Source of the DNA: Embleya scabrispora
GTDB taxonomy: Bacteria > Actinomycetota > Actinomycetes > Streptomycetales > Streptomycetaceae
Reading direction: 5' to 3'
DNA: 64,000 nt
NCBI RefSeq assembly: GCF_002024165.1
Contig: NZ_MWQN01000001.1
Span: forward strand, 1,798,001 to 1,862,000
Shown here: in pieces, positions 25,253 to 33,617 of the stretch
Layout of the letters: every line of letters begins with the position of its first letter
Numbering within the stretch: the first letter of the stretch is position 1
Translations under genes and position numbers: made by a program
Notes under the pieces: generated by a model
Told to the model about the DNA's origin: nothing
Database searches by the model: none
Seen by the model: only the letters and a program-made list of their open reading frames with translations

Positions 25253-26710
25253 TCAACGGTGTCGGCGCTGCCGCCCGACGAGGGCGGGGGTGGTGCTTTG
25301 GGCCGTCGCGGTGATGCCGGCGACCGCCGCGGTGTCGCGGGCCGGGACGGACAGGGCGAGCAGGGCGACGTCGTCACGGTCGGAGTCGGGCAGCGTCCCC
25401 AGGAGGGCGACGGTGTCCTCGACGAGGGCCCCGGCGGTGAGGGCGCCGGGGCGCAGGGCCAGGAAGGCGGTCAGGCCCTCCTGGTCGAGTCTGGCGCCTT
25501 CGGCGGTACGGGCCTCGGTGAGTCCGTCGGTGTACAGGAGCAGGCCTTGGCCGTGGGCCAGATGCAGGGTCCGGGAGGCGAACGTGGCGTCGGCGAACGC
25601 GCCGACGAGCATGCCGCCCTCGGCCCGTACCGTCTCCACCCGCACGCCCGCGCCCGGGTCGGGGCTGAGGTGGTAGGCCGGGGGATGGCCGCCGGTGGCC
25701 AGGGTGACGGTGAATCCGCCGTCGGAGTGCGGGTCGAGCATGCCGAAGATCGCGGTGCAGAATCGGGTGCCGACCGAGGCGTCGAGAAGCAGGGCGGTAT
25801 TGAGCGCGGTGAGCGCGACGGTGGGGTCGGCGTCGATCAGGGCGGCGGCGCGCAGGGTGTAGCGGGTCAGCGAGGTGACCGTGGCGGCCTCGGCGCCCTT
25901 GCCGCACACGTCGCCGAGGAAGAAGGCCCACCGCCGGGCGCCGAGCGGAAAGACGTCGTAGAAGTCGCCGCCGACCTCCCGCGGCGAGGCCGTCTGGTAG
26001 TGGCAGGCCAGCTCCAAGCCGGGTACCGCCGGCAACAGCGGCGGTATCAGGGTCCGTTGCAGCGTGGAGGCGAACGCGGCGATGGCGGCCCGGTCCCGCT
26101 CCGCGCGCAGCCGCGCCTGCTCCTCCGCGCGGCGCCGGTCCTGCTCGACCCGGTTCCGTTCCCGCTCGGCCCGGACGGCGTTCAGCGCGGACAGCCGCAA
26201 CTCCAGCTGGTCGCGCACTATCGCGGCCAGGTCCGCGAGGGTGGCCGCGTCGGCGGCGTCGACTCGGCGCGGGCGGGTGTCGAGGATGTTGACGGTGCCG
26301 AGCCGGTGGCCGTCGGCGGTGACGATCGGGGCGCCGGCGTAGAACCGCACCCCCATGGGTCCGACCACCATCGGGTTCGAACACGCGACGGGATCCACCA
26401 GCGTGTCCGGAATGATCAGCGTCTCGTCGCTCAGCACCGCCGAGTCGCACAGGCCCGGGTCGCGGCCGATCTCGGTGACGCCGGGCAGGCCGTGTACGGC
26501 CTTGAAGCGGATGCGATCGGTGTCGACCATCGTCACGGTCGCGACGGGGACGTCGAACAACCGGGCCGCGAGGGCCGCCACCCGGTCGCAGGCGCCGTCG
26601 GGCAGAGCGTCGAGGGTGTCGTAGCGACGCACCGCCGCGATCCGGTCCGCCTCCACCGTCGACGACCCGTTCGTCGGCCGGGCCTCGGGTACGGCTGTTC
26701 GTTCGGACAT
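25253..26710 (-). CDS. GAF-PP2C serine/threonine phosphatase (SpoIIE/RsbU type)
   Basis: A 485-residue signalling protein: GAF domain at residues about 25-170, a charged coiled coil at 175-225 (ERERNRVEQDRRRAEEQARLRAERDR), and a PP2C phosphatase at 235-470 with metal ligands in REVGGDFYDVF, GDVCGKGAEAA, ATGGHPPA and DRDDVALLAL. Such enzymes dephosphorylate anti-anti-sigma factors and so free sigma factors under stress. ATG 26710 is preferred; a longer frame from 26791 is possible. An RsbW-like ATPase starts 358 bp away on the other strand, and the two may belong to one partner-switching circuit. Confidence 0.9.
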   Translation of the reverse strand: MSERTAVPEARPTNGSSTVEADRIAAVRRYDTLDALPDGACDRVAALAARLFDVPVATVTMVDTDRIRFKAVHGLPGVTEIGRDPGLCDSAVLSDETLIIPDTLVDPVACSNPMVVGPMGVRFYAGAPIVTADGHRLGTVNILDTRPRRVDAADAATLADLAAIVRDQLELRLSALNAVRAERERNRVEQDRRRAEEQARLRAERDRAAIAAFASTLQRTLIPPLLPAVPGLELACHYQTASPREVGGDFYDVFPLGARRWAFFLGDVCGKGAEAATVTSLTRYTLRAAALIDADPTVALTALNTALLLDASVGTRFCTAIFGMLDPHSDGGFTVTLATGGHPPAYHLSPDPGAGVRVETVRAEGGMLVGAFADATFASRTLHLAHGQGLLLYTDGLTEARTAEGARLDQEGLTAFLALRPGALTAGALVEDTVALLGTLPDSDRDDVALLALSVPARDTAAVAGITATAQSTTPALVGRQRRHR

Positions 26711-27068
26711 GTGCCTCGTCTCGTCTGCCCCCGTGAAGACACCCGCCAGGACGGCGGGAGCCCGTACGGCCGCCCCCGAGGCGACGGACATGGGCCGCGC
26801 GGGGGCGGTCGCGGTTCGTCCCTCGTCGTCGACCGGTGGTCCGGGTTCCGGTGATGGGCGAGGTCGTCCACACCTTGGGGAGCCACCTATCCCTGCCCCC
26901 GATCCGCCGAGCCGAACTCGCGACGATCCTCGCGGGCGGCCGAGGCTTGAGTCGCCGATCGGGGGGCAGGTGTGCGAGCGTCCCGAACGAGCGGTCGGCG
27001 CGCCGGCGCCGAGCCCGAGTGCCGGCCGCTGTCCGCCCGTGTCCCCGGCCCTGGAGGAAGGTCAGGTC
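26711..27068. other. Divergent intergenic region
   Basis: 358 bp between the phosphatase and the ATPase gene. I see no RNA gene or clear operator; it should contain the promoters for both. Confidence 0.4.
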
Positions 27069-27653
27069 ATGACTCGACTTCGCCGTTCCCTCTTCCGGTG
27101 GCGGGTGCCGCGGCAGACCGGTGCGGCCGGGAGGGCCCGGGGGCAGGTGCGGGCCGCGCTCGCCGGCTGGGGCTGGGACGAGGACCGCGTCGCGACGGCC
27201 GTCCTGGTCGTGTCGGAGCTGTTGACCAACGCCCGGTTGCACACCGACGGGCCCATCGGCCTGACCGTACGCCGCACCAGGCACGGGGTACGGCTGTCGG
27301 TCACCGACGCCGACCCCCGGCCGCCGGCCCGGCGCGACACCGGCCCCCACCACGAGGGCGGCTTCGGCCTGCACATCCTCGACACGATCACCGCGCGCTG
27401 GGGCATTCGCACCCACCGAGCCGGCAAGACCGTCTGGGCCGACCTCGACGCCCCCCACCGCGACGCCCGCTCCCGCCCGTGGCCGGCCCGCGCCCGATCG
27501 ACCGCCGCCGTGGCCCGGGCCGCATTCGCGGCGGGGTCACGAACGGCTGCGGCAACGGCCCGGGTGCGCCTACCCCCGACCCTCCGACGCGCACGACGCG
27601 CCCGGCGCGGGGGCACTGGCCTGATGCTCATGAACACATTCGCGGCGGCGTAG
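27069..27653 (+). CDS. RsbW-like ATP-binding regulator (HATPase_c)
   Basis: A 194-residue protein with a GHKL ATPase domain at residues about 15-135: N box SELLTNARLHTDGP, G1 box SVTDADPRPP and G2 box GGFGLHIL. This is the streptomycete group of anti-sigma kinase-like proteins. The C-terminal 60 residues are an Arg/Ala-rich tail, unusual for the family. ATG 27069 is preceded by GGAGGAAGG. It is divergent from the PP2C phosphatase. Its sigma or anti-anti-sigma partner is not nearby. Confidence 0.88.
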   Translation: MTRLRRSLFRWRVPRQTGAAGRARGQVRAALAGWGWDEDRVATAVLVVSELLTNARLHTDGPIGLTVRRTRHGVRLSVTDADPRPPARRDTGPHHEGGFGLHILDTITARWGIRTHRAGKTVWADLDAPHRDARSRPWPARARSTAAVARAAFAAGSRTAAATARVRLPPTLRRARRARRGGTGLMLMNTFAAA

Positions 27654-27854
27654 TCCGCCGTTCCGACCCTGATGGACGATGCGGCCCGGCACAGGAAGTC
27701 GACCGGCCCGGGTCGCCGGTGCAATGCGGCGGGCGGCGGGCGGATGCGGCGTCGGAGCGTGCCGAGCCGGAAACGGCGGCGGTCTCGGTGGCGATGGATG
27801 ATCCGCGTGGGGCGCGTGCCCGTCGGGGCACCGCGCCTCGGCGTCCTCAGCGGG

Positions 27855-28205
27855 TCAGGAGTCGTCGTCCGAGCGGGTCTCGGCCGCGTCGCGCAGTTCC
27901 GCGTTCAGGCGCAGGGCCTCCTCGAGTTGGTCCTCGAGGATGACGATGCGGCAGGCGGCGTCGATGGCGGTGCCCTGGTCGACGAGTTCGCGGGCACGTT
28001 GGGCGATGCGCAACTGGTAGCGGGAGTAGCGGCGGTGGCCGCCCTCGGAGCGCAGGGGGGTGATCAGGCCGTAGTCGCCGATCGCGCGCAGAAAGCCCTG
28101 CGAGGCGCCGATCAGTTCGGCGGCGCGCCCCATGGTGTAGGCGGGGTAGTCGTCGTCGTCCAGCCTGTCGGCCTTGGTCGGGGTCGATCCGGGTTCGGGG
28201 GCCAT
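27855..28205 (-). CDS. MerR-family regulator
   Basis: A 116-residue protein: acidic N-terminus, then a MerR-type winged helix (YTMGRAAELIGASQGFLRAIGDYGLITPLRSEGGHRRYSRYQLRIA) and a short C-terminal coiled coil with an acidic end. This corresponds to the HTH plus dimer helix only, with no effector domain. GAGAGG precedes ATG 28205. The large repeat-bearing spacer lies directly upstream. Confidence 0.85.
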   Translation of the reverse strand: MAPEPGSTPTKADRLDDDDYPAYTMGRAAELIGASQGFLRAIGDYGLITPLRSEGGHRRYSRYQLRIAQRARELVDQGTAIDAACRIVILEDQLEEALRLNAELRDAAETRSDDDS

Positions 28206-28257
28206 CGGCGCCTCTCTTGAGTTCACGTCCGTATGCGGGCTGCTCGGGAAACGCATC

Positions 28258-28294
28258 GAGGGGCCCTGGTGCCGTACGGCACCAGGGCCCCGAA
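28258..28294. terminator. Hairpin of duplicated unit A
   Basis: GAGGGGCCCTGGTGCC and GGCACCAGGGCCCC form a 14-bp stem around a 4-nt loop. A near copy occurs at 28867-28903. Terminator-like, but the two copies head duplicated non-coding units. Confidence 0.7.
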
Positions 28295-28800
28295 AGAAAT
28301 CCACACCATCCACCGACACCGACGTGTCGGCCTACTTGTTCCGCGTCCGCCCCAACAGGTGGGGGCGCGGGGATCGCAATTGCGTGACCGCGGACCACCT
28401 TTCGTACCGGCGTCTCTACGGATCCCACTCGGCCGAACAACCTCACCGCGCCGAGCGGGCGATCCGGATGGTGTTCGCTCCTTCCTCTCCTACCTTCGTC
28501 GTACAACGTGTACTGCCACTGCGGGTACAACCGAACTGCCGGGAACTGCTCGTCCTGCACGCGGCCCCGTGGGCCGCCCTCGGTTTCTCCTCGGCCCGAC
28601 AACCAGCCTCCGGAACCCTCGCCGAACAACACATGGCCCCGGGACTCTGCTGTCGAACCCTCAACAACGCGCGCCAGTTCGTCTCTGTCGCGCCTCACTG
28701 ATTCGCTTGGCTACACCAGGAAACATACCCACAGTCTCGCTCCATGTCTACTGCGGCCACGGTAGATTTTCCAGCGTCGTCGGATAACGAAGTTCGCCCG
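28258..28800 (+). repeat. Degenerate non-coding unit A
   Basis: First of two similar blocks. Order of shared pieces: hairpin; GGGGGCGCGGGGATCGC; GGGCGATCCGGATGG; CTCCTTCCTCTCC; a stretch rich in TACTGC/GCGGGTAC; CTCCGGAACCC; GGCTACA; then ATGTCTACTGCGGCCACGG at 28744. GC content and codon use are unlike the neighbouring genes, and no ribosome-binding site precedes the ATG. Possibly duplicated leader regions of decayed genes. Confidence 0.65.
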
Positions 28801-28866
28801 GAACGCGGTGCGGCCCGGGCGGCATGCGTGGGCGCCGTCATCGCGCCCCTCGTTCTCCGCAAAAAG

Positions 28867-29610
28867 TTGAGGGGCCCTGGTGCCTTACGGCATCCAGGGC
28901 CCCGAAGGAACTGCTACACCACCTGCCGGCCTGTTACTGCACCGGCTTACCGTTTCCGCGGGCCCGACCGAAACTGCCGTCGGGGGCGCGGGGATCGCGG
29001 TTGCTCGACCGGAGACCACCTCACTATCGATGTCCTGCGGTACCCGGGCTCAAGACTTCCGCCCGGGCGATCCCGATGGCGCTTCCACTCCTTCGTTCTT
29101 CCCTCGGTGACGATGCACTGCGTACTGCCGGTACTGCGGTACTACTGGTGTTCCTCGTGTTGCGCACTGCCGGTGATACATACCGCTCGGTGGCCTGTGA
29201 CAGCACCACCCTTCGACAGCCGGCCCCGATCGCCCGTCCTGCCACCACTTGGCGTGGAACCCCACTGCCGAACCTCCCGGTGCGTGCGCCCGCAGTCGAC
29301 GCCTTCACCGAGGTACTGCTCACCTACTGCACTGCGGGTACTGCTCACGGTGGCCACTATCACCCAGGCCACCCGGTGCGACCGTCGGTCCCGTCGCCGC
29401 CTTTCGACAACTGGCTTCGGAACCCCACCAGCGCACCGTCCTGCACACTGCAACTTCGCGTACTTCGCCCGGCAGTTCATGTCTGCCAGGGCCTTCTGTC
29501 TCTCTGGGCTACAAGAGAAACCATACCCACACCAGAACCCAATGTCTACTCCCGCCACAACAGATTTTTCCCAGTCCCAGGAGCACAAAATCCGCCTCGC
29601 ACCAAGGCCA
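28867..29610 (+). repeat. Degenerate non-coding unit B
   Basis: Second copy of the block with the same order of landmarks: hairpin (28867-28903), GTCGGGGGCGCGGGGATCGC, GGGCGATCCCGATGG, CTCCTTCGTTCTTCC, a longer TACTGC/GCGGTAC-rich stretch, TTCGGAACCCC, GGCTACA and ATGTCTACTCCCGCC at 29542. It is about 190 bp longer than unit A between hairpin and ATG. A partial third copy (TTCCGCTTGGGCGATGCATCC) appears at 29767-29788, cut off by the nitroreductase gene. Confidence 0.65.
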
Positions 29611-29824
29611 TCCTCAACGGCCGCCCATACGGATCGAACTCCACCACGCACGCAGCCCGCCCCACGCACAGTCGAAGGCGGATCGCAGACGGATCCAGGA
29701 TGAGCGAACCCGCCCCACTCACCCCAGTCCCGGTCGAACGGTGTTCCCCGGCCGTGGCCCACCGCTTCCGCTTGGGCGATGCATCCGGGATACCGGCCCC
29801 CTGCGGGGCAACCGGGCGTAGGCC

Positions 29825-30340
29825 CTATCCGTCTACGCGCTCCAGCACGACAACGGGGATCTGCCTGCCCGCAATTGCCTCGAACTCGGCGAACTTCGGG
29901 ACGAGCGCCACCTCTTGCGCCCACAGTCGCTCGCGCTCTTCTCCGTGCGCGAGCCGGGCCGTGACCGGCACGGTCCGGGTGCCCACCTCGACGGTGACGC
30001 GCGGGTTCGCCATGAGATTGCGGACCCATGCCGGATCACGCGGACTGCCACCGTGGGTTCCGAAGACGGCCCAGCCGTTGTCGACCGGCTGGAAGAACAA
30101 CGGGTTGATCCGCTTGCGGCCGCTCCTGGCCCCGATGTTGTGCACCAGGATGAGCGACATTCCCCGTTCGTCGAAGCCGGGTATCCGGGGCGGGACGGGA
30201 CGGCCTGCCGCGAACTCCGCCTCGCTGCTCCAGGACACACACCCGGCGTTCGCCCGGAACTCGGCGATGATCCGTTCGTTCCAAGTGGTGCCGTCCGGCA
30301 CGGTGACATCGTTCGCGCCGGTCGTGGACGGGTCGGACAT
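29825..30340 (-). CDS. Nitroreductase/deazaflavin (F420)-dependent oxidoreductase family
   Basis: A 171-residue split-barrel protein of the DDN/FGD-related family (FDERGMSLILVHNIGARSGRKRINPLFF, WAVFGTHGGSPRDPAWVRNLMANPRVTVEVG). Family members bind F420 or FMN and reduce quinones, nitro compounds or xenobiotics. It is divergent from a TetR gene, and the intergenic region carries two matching palindromes, so induction by a small molecule through the TetR protein is likely. GAGGGAAG precedes ATG 30340. Confidence 0.9.
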   Translation of the reverse strand: MSDPSTTGANDVTVPDGTTWNERIIAEFRANAGCVSWSSEAEFAAGRPVPPRIPGFDERGMSLILVHNIGARSGRKRINPLFFQPVDNGWAVFGTHGGSPRDPAWVRNLMANPRVTVEVGTRTVPVTARLAHGEERERLWAQEVALVPKFAEFEAIAGRQIPVVVLERVDG

Positions 30341-30355
30341 GGCTTCCCTCTCGCT

Positions 30356-30407
30356 ATCCGGAGCACGTGCTCCTCAAAGTAGCACGCGCGGAGCACCTGC
30401 TCCGGAT
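30356..30407. promoter_or_regulatory. Twin TetR-type operators
   Basis: Two 14-bp palindromes, GGAGCACGTGCTCC (30360-30373, perfect) and GGAGCACCTGCTCC (30390-30403, centre mismatch), are centred 30 bp apart, about three helical turns. Outer ATCC/GGAT bases extend the whole arrangement into one large inverted repeat. Located between the divergent nitroreductase and tetR genes. Confidence 0.85.
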
Positions 30408-30426
30408 AAGCCATAGACTCATCCCC

Positions 30427-31125
30427 ATGCCAGTGGCCGAACCAGAAGAACCGGAAGACCCAAAAGAACCGAAAGGCACCACAAAACGCCGCGCGGCGCG
30501 CGCGGACGCGACCCGCAATCGCGAAGCGATCATCGAGGCCGCCTCGGAAGTCCTGGCCACCCGCGGCACCGCGGTGGACGTGCGCGAGATCGCCGCCCGC
30601 AGCGGAGTGGGCATGGGCACCCTCTACCGGCACTTCCCCAAGAAGGAAGACCTCATCCGCACCGTCCTGCACCGGGAATTCTCCCGATGGGCGGACTCCG
30701 CACGCCAAACGGCCATCGAGGCCCGAGACCCCTGGGCCGCCCTGACCGACTTCTACCGACAGGCCCTCACCGGCTACGCACGCCACAGCGCCATCATGGA
30801 AAACTTCGCCCTGACCTGGTCGGTCCCCGACCTCGACGGCATCCGGCAGCTTCGCCTGGTCATCGAGGAACTACGCGCCCGCGCCACCGACGTGCTGCGC
30901 CCCGGCGTGACCACCGACGACCTTCTGCTCCTGCTGGTCTCCCTGGGCCACGCCGTACAGGTCACCGACGACTGCCGCCCCCACATGTGGAACAGACTGC
31001 TGCACATCTCCCTCGCCGGCCTGCACGCCGACCACCGCGAGCCACTACCCACCGAGCCGGCACCGACACCCGCAGCACCAAAGCACCGAGCCGCCACCGA
31101 CCCCGCCCGAGACAACTCGGCATGA
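30427..31125 (+). CDS. TetR-family regulator
   Basis: A 232-residue repressor. After an acidic/basic N-terminal extension the helix-turn-helix is at about residues 30-75 (RNREAIIEAASEVLATRGTAVDVREIAARSGVGMGTLYRHFPKKEDL). The all-helical ligand-binding domain follows and ends in a Pro-rich tail. ATG 30427 lies just after the second operator, so it probably represses itself and the divergent nitroreductase. An inverted repeat (31131-31139 with 31164-31172) follows the gene and may terminate it. Confidence 0.92.
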   Translation: MPVAEPEEPEDPKEPKGTTKRRAARADATRNREAIIEAASEVLATRGTAVDVREIAARSGVGMGTLYRHFPKKEDLIRTVLHREFSRWADSARQTAIEARDPWAALTDFYRQALTGYARHSAIMENFALTWSVPDLDGIRQLRLVIEELRARATDVLRPGVTTDDLLLLLVSLGHAVQVTDDCRPHMWNRLLHISLAGLHADHREPLPTEPAPTPAAPKHRAATDPARDNSA

Positions 31126-31130
31126 CCCGA

Positions 31131-31172
31131 GAGGCGGCCGATCTGCAAGTTTCCCCACTGGCTGGCCGCCTC
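31131..31172 (+). terminator. Possible terminator after tetR
   Basis: GAGGCGGCC and GGCCGCCTC form a 9-bp stem around a 24-nt loop, 5 bp after the tetR stop. Confidence 0.45.
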
Positions 31173-31208
31173 TTGGTGGTCCTGAGCTGTGTATCTGACC
31201 GCGTGCGG

Positions 31209-31238
31209 ACAGACTCGGACTGTCGACCCCCGCTTTGT
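31209..31238. repeat. Partial tRNA-Val copy (att-like direct repeat)
   Basis: Thirty bases match the tRNA-Val gene at 32237-32266 with two mismatches, in the same orientation. The matched part runs from the anticodon loop to the T stem, the region many tyrosine integrases use as attachment core. With the intact tRNA it brackets a 1.03-kb segment. Confidence 0.75.
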
Positions 31239-31378
31239 TCGGTTCGGCTTCGGTGCGAACCGTGCGGGCGTCGAGCAGCCGGCCCGCCCGGTCGGACATC
31301 GCGCCTTGTCCGGGGGATCCCGGGCGGGTCCTGGTCGCGATACGGTCGGGCTCGGCCTGGTGGGGAGGTGCCCGGGTG

Positions 31379-31915
31379 ATGACCGTTGTGGGCATGTTCT
31401 TGTACGCGGCAGCGATGATCTTGATGGTCAAGTTCACCTTTCGCGAGATCCGACGGTGGCTGCGGGGTGAAACGGGCCGGTCGCGCCTTTGGTGGCGCAT
31501 ATCCGGACCTCCGACCCGCCCCTGGAGCGGAGCGCCGGGCCGTTCGGCCGGTCCTTGGGGACGGACGCCGATCCCGTCGCCTCGCCCCCGGGAGTGGGCT
31601 CCCGAACTGCCGTGGCCGGGCGAAGTCTGGTGGGCACTGGTGCCCTTCGCCGAGGTCGCGGGCGCCAAGGATCGGCCGTGCCTGGTGTTATCCGTACAGG
31701 GCGATGTCGCGTTGGTCGCCAAGATCACCAGTAGGTACCATCCCGCAGCCTCGGGGTTGATCCCGCTTCCACCGGGCAGCGTCGACGATCGTCAGGGCCG
31801 CCAGAGTTACGTGGATGCCCGCGAACACCGCTACGTCGCTTTCTCCGACTTCCGCCGGTGTGCGGGGTCCGTTCCCCCGACCGTGTGGCACCAGGTGCAC
31901 CGAAACGTTCCCTGA
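31379..31915 (+). CDS. PemK/MazF-like protein with N-terminal membrane helix
   Basis: A 178-residue protein. Residues 1-20 form a hydrophobic helix (MTVVGMFLYAAAMILMV) followed by positive charges, so the protein is probably membrane-anchored with its domain in the cytoplasm. Residues about 78-170 resemble the PemK/MazF fold: PWPGEVWWALVPF, KDRPCLVLS and a closing VAFSDFRR segment. MazF toxins are mRNA-cleaving ribonucleases, normally soluble and paired with an antitoxin; neither holds here. ATG 31379 has GGGAGG upstream. It lies between the partial tRNA copy and the intact tRNA-Val, beside an RHS fossil. Confidence 0.7.
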   Translation: MTVVGMFLYAAAMILMVKFTFREIRRWLRGETGRSRLWWRISGPPTRPWSGAPGRSAGPWGRTPIPSPRPREWAPELPWPGEVWWALVPFAEVAGAKDRPCLVLSVQGDVALVAKITSRYHPAASGLIPLPPGSVDDRQGRQSYVDAREHRYVAFSDFRRCAGSVPPTVWHQVHRNVP

Positions 31916-31954
31916 CTCGGCGCCGCGGGCTCGGTACGAGACCGACCGATGCTA

Positions 31955-32070
31955 CGACGCCGGTCTGGTTTCCGTCAGCGTCGTACCCATACGTCGTGTT
32001 TCCTCGGGGCCAACCGCATGGATGAGTTCGTCGGCGACATCGTAGGCATACGCCGTCGTCGCCGGAGCAC
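31955..32070 (-). pseudogene. RHS/YD-repeat fragment, frameshifted
   Basis: On the minus strand two adjacent phases give consecutive pieces of one YD repeat: TTAYAYDVADELIHAVGP in one and GNTTYGYDADGNQTGV in the next. RHS proteins have exactly this alternation, so it is a fossil of an RHS/polymorphic toxin gene broken by a frameshift. Nothing else of the gene is recognisable on either side. Confidence 0.75.
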
Positions 32071-32183
32071 CCTGGGCGGCGCTCATAACCAGGCTGAGCC
32101 GCCCACAAGGTCCGCATTGGGATATCGCGCACGCACGCCACCCCACGCGGCCCTCCGCCCGGCGTGGACATCGACCCAGGGCG

Positions 32184-32216
32184 TGAAAAAGCCCAGGTCA
32201 GCGGGCTGACCTGGGC
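32184..32216 (-). terminator. Rho-independent terminator of tRNA-Val
   Basis: An 11-bp perfect stem (32191-32201 with 32206-32216), 4-nt loop, and five T residues on the minus strand, 11 nt beyond the tRNA 3' end. Confidence 0.9.
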
Positions 32217-32227
32217 CTGATTTCGGG

Positions 32228-32301
32228 TGGGCACAGACAGACTCGAACTGTCGACCCCTGCTTTGTAAGAGCAGTGCTCTAACCAACTGAGCTATGCGCC
32301 C
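32228..32301 (-). tRNA. tRNA-Val (anticodon UAC)
   Basis: Full cloverleaf of 74 nt: acceptor GGGCGCA/TGTGCCC, D stem GCTC/GAGC, anticodon stem CTGCT/AGCAG with loop CTTACAA (anticodon TAC), T stem GACAG/CTGTC with loop TTCGAGT, discriminator A. The CCA end is not encoded. Confidence 0.97.
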
Positions 32302-32633
32302 GGATGTGAGAGGACAGCCTACCGAATCCGTGGGGGTGCGTCGTGCCGCGTTGGGGTGGGGGTGGTCACGTCGTGGGGTGGCGGGAGTTGGGGGTACCGG
32401 GAGTTGGGGGTGCCGGCGGGGGTCGGCGGGGCGGGGAGGTGCGGGGCCTGTTGTGTTGGTGCTGGTCGGGGTGGTGGCGCTGTGTCTTGCTGCGGGTCGG
32501 GGTGCCCGTTTGGCGGCCGCTGTGCACGTGCGGTTGGTTGTGTGTGGCGGCGTTGCGGGGGGCCTGTGGTGGGCTTGTTCGGTGTCGCCGATGTGCTTTT
32601 CTGCGGTCGGCTGGGGTGAACGGCATCGGGTGC
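32302..32633. other. GT-rich intergenic stretch
   Basis: Upstream of the tRNA the + strand is G/T-rich with imperfect GGGAGTTGGGGGT repeats at 32390-32412. No supported gene or RNA; the tRNA promoter should lie near 32310-32345. Confidence 0.5.
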
Positions 32634-33617
32634 CTACCGCGCCGTGCCCCCGCCTGCGGCCGGTGACTGTGAGGGCTCGCCCGTCGGCACTTGTGGGAGG
32701 CCGGTGCTGCCTGGGAAAGCCCGGTTCGGCGGTGTCTGAGGGGGGCCGATCGGGACCTGCTCCCGGAAGTCGAGCATCTTCGCCCGCGCGGCCCGATTGA
32801 CCTCCGGATCGACCCAGAGCGACCAACTCGGCGACATCACGATGTCCCGGAGCTGCTTGGTCGGCACGATCTCATACCCCGGAAATCCCAGGATCCCGGC
32901 GTCGATCCTCGACGTCGCCGTCGCCGAAACCCGCACGCCGTCGCGGCGGATCACCTGCGCGGCCCATTCCGAGGGTTCCTTGCCGCCGGGGTCCGGCGTC
33001 TGCCCCTCGGCCCGCGTCTGCGCGAGATAGCCGTGCGTGCCGTCGGGTCCCACAAAGGCATCACAGACGCGGTACATCTTCCGGACCGCCGCGCAGTCGT
33101 CACCCGCGGGATCCCGACCGCTCGCCTGCACCGTCACCGTGAGCGTCGCCGCTCCCTTGGGACTCGCCACGAGCGTCACCACGAACGCACCCACCGAAGT
33201 CGGGTCCCCCGTCTTCGACACGATCCCGGCTCCGGTCAGGTCCCGCATGCTGTCGCCCAACGGCATCTGCCGAAGGATCCGCGCGATCTCCTGCGGGGAG
33301 ACCACCTCTCGGCCCGCCGGCGGAACGGCCGCCGGGTCGGGGGGAGGGCTGGTACTCGGCGCGGGCGCGCCCGCCGGTCCCGACGTCGCCCGTGTCGCCG
33401 ACCGGCCGTCGTCCATCCCCGGGAGCACCACCGCGGCGGCCCCGCCCAGCGCCACCACCGCCACCGCCGACGCACCGATCCGCATCCGGCGCGCCCGGCG
33501 CATCCGTCGCCCCCGGGTGATCCCGCCCGCGACCAATCCCGCGGGCGGGATCAATTCGGCCGCCGCCCCGCGCATCGCGGCGGCCAACTGCTGCTCCTCA
33601 GAACCCGGGGATCCCAT
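32634..33617 (-). CDS. Single-pass membrane protein of unknown function
   Basis: A 327-residue protein. Residues 1-45 are cytoplasmic with an Arg-rich end, residues about 48-66 form one membrane helix (ASAVAVVALGGAAAVVLPG), then a Pro/Ala-rich linker and a 200-residue outside domain. The topology resembles anti-sigma or sigma-associated membrane proteins in streptomycetes, but no zinc-binding anti-sigma motif is present and no sigma gene adjoins it. Two Cys in the outside domain (CAAVRKMYRVC) could form a disulfide. Function unknown. Confidence 0.75.
   Translation of the reverse strand: MGSPGSEEQQLAAAMRGAAAELIPPAGLVAGGITRGRRMRRARRMRIGASAVAVVALGGAAAVVLPGMDDGRSATRATSGPAGAPAPSTSPPPDPAAVPPAGREVVSPQEIARILRQMPLGDSMRDLTGAGIVSKTGDPTSVGAFVVTLVASPKGAATLTVTVQASGRDPAGDDCAAVRKMYRVCDAFVGPDGTHGYLAQTRAEGQTPDPGGKEPSEWAAQVIRRDGVRVSATATSRIDAGILGFPGYEIVPTKQLRDIVMSPSWSLWVDPEVNRAARAKMLDFREQVPIGPPQTPPNRAFPGSTGLPQVPTGEPSQSPAAGGGTAR

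Noticed and set aside
28744-29703. A 319-codon frame beginning MSTAATVDF
   Set aside because: It runs through the hairpin and the duplicated units, has no ribosome-binding site and poor third-position GC; treated as non-coding.
28824-30416. A 530-codon + strand frame
   Set aside because: It crosses the duplicated units and the antisense of the nitroreductase and ends inside the tetR operators.
32294-32800. A hydrophobic frame in the GT-rich region behind the tRNA
   Set aside because: It begins inside the tRNA gene, and the hydrophobic look is explained by G/T-rich composition.
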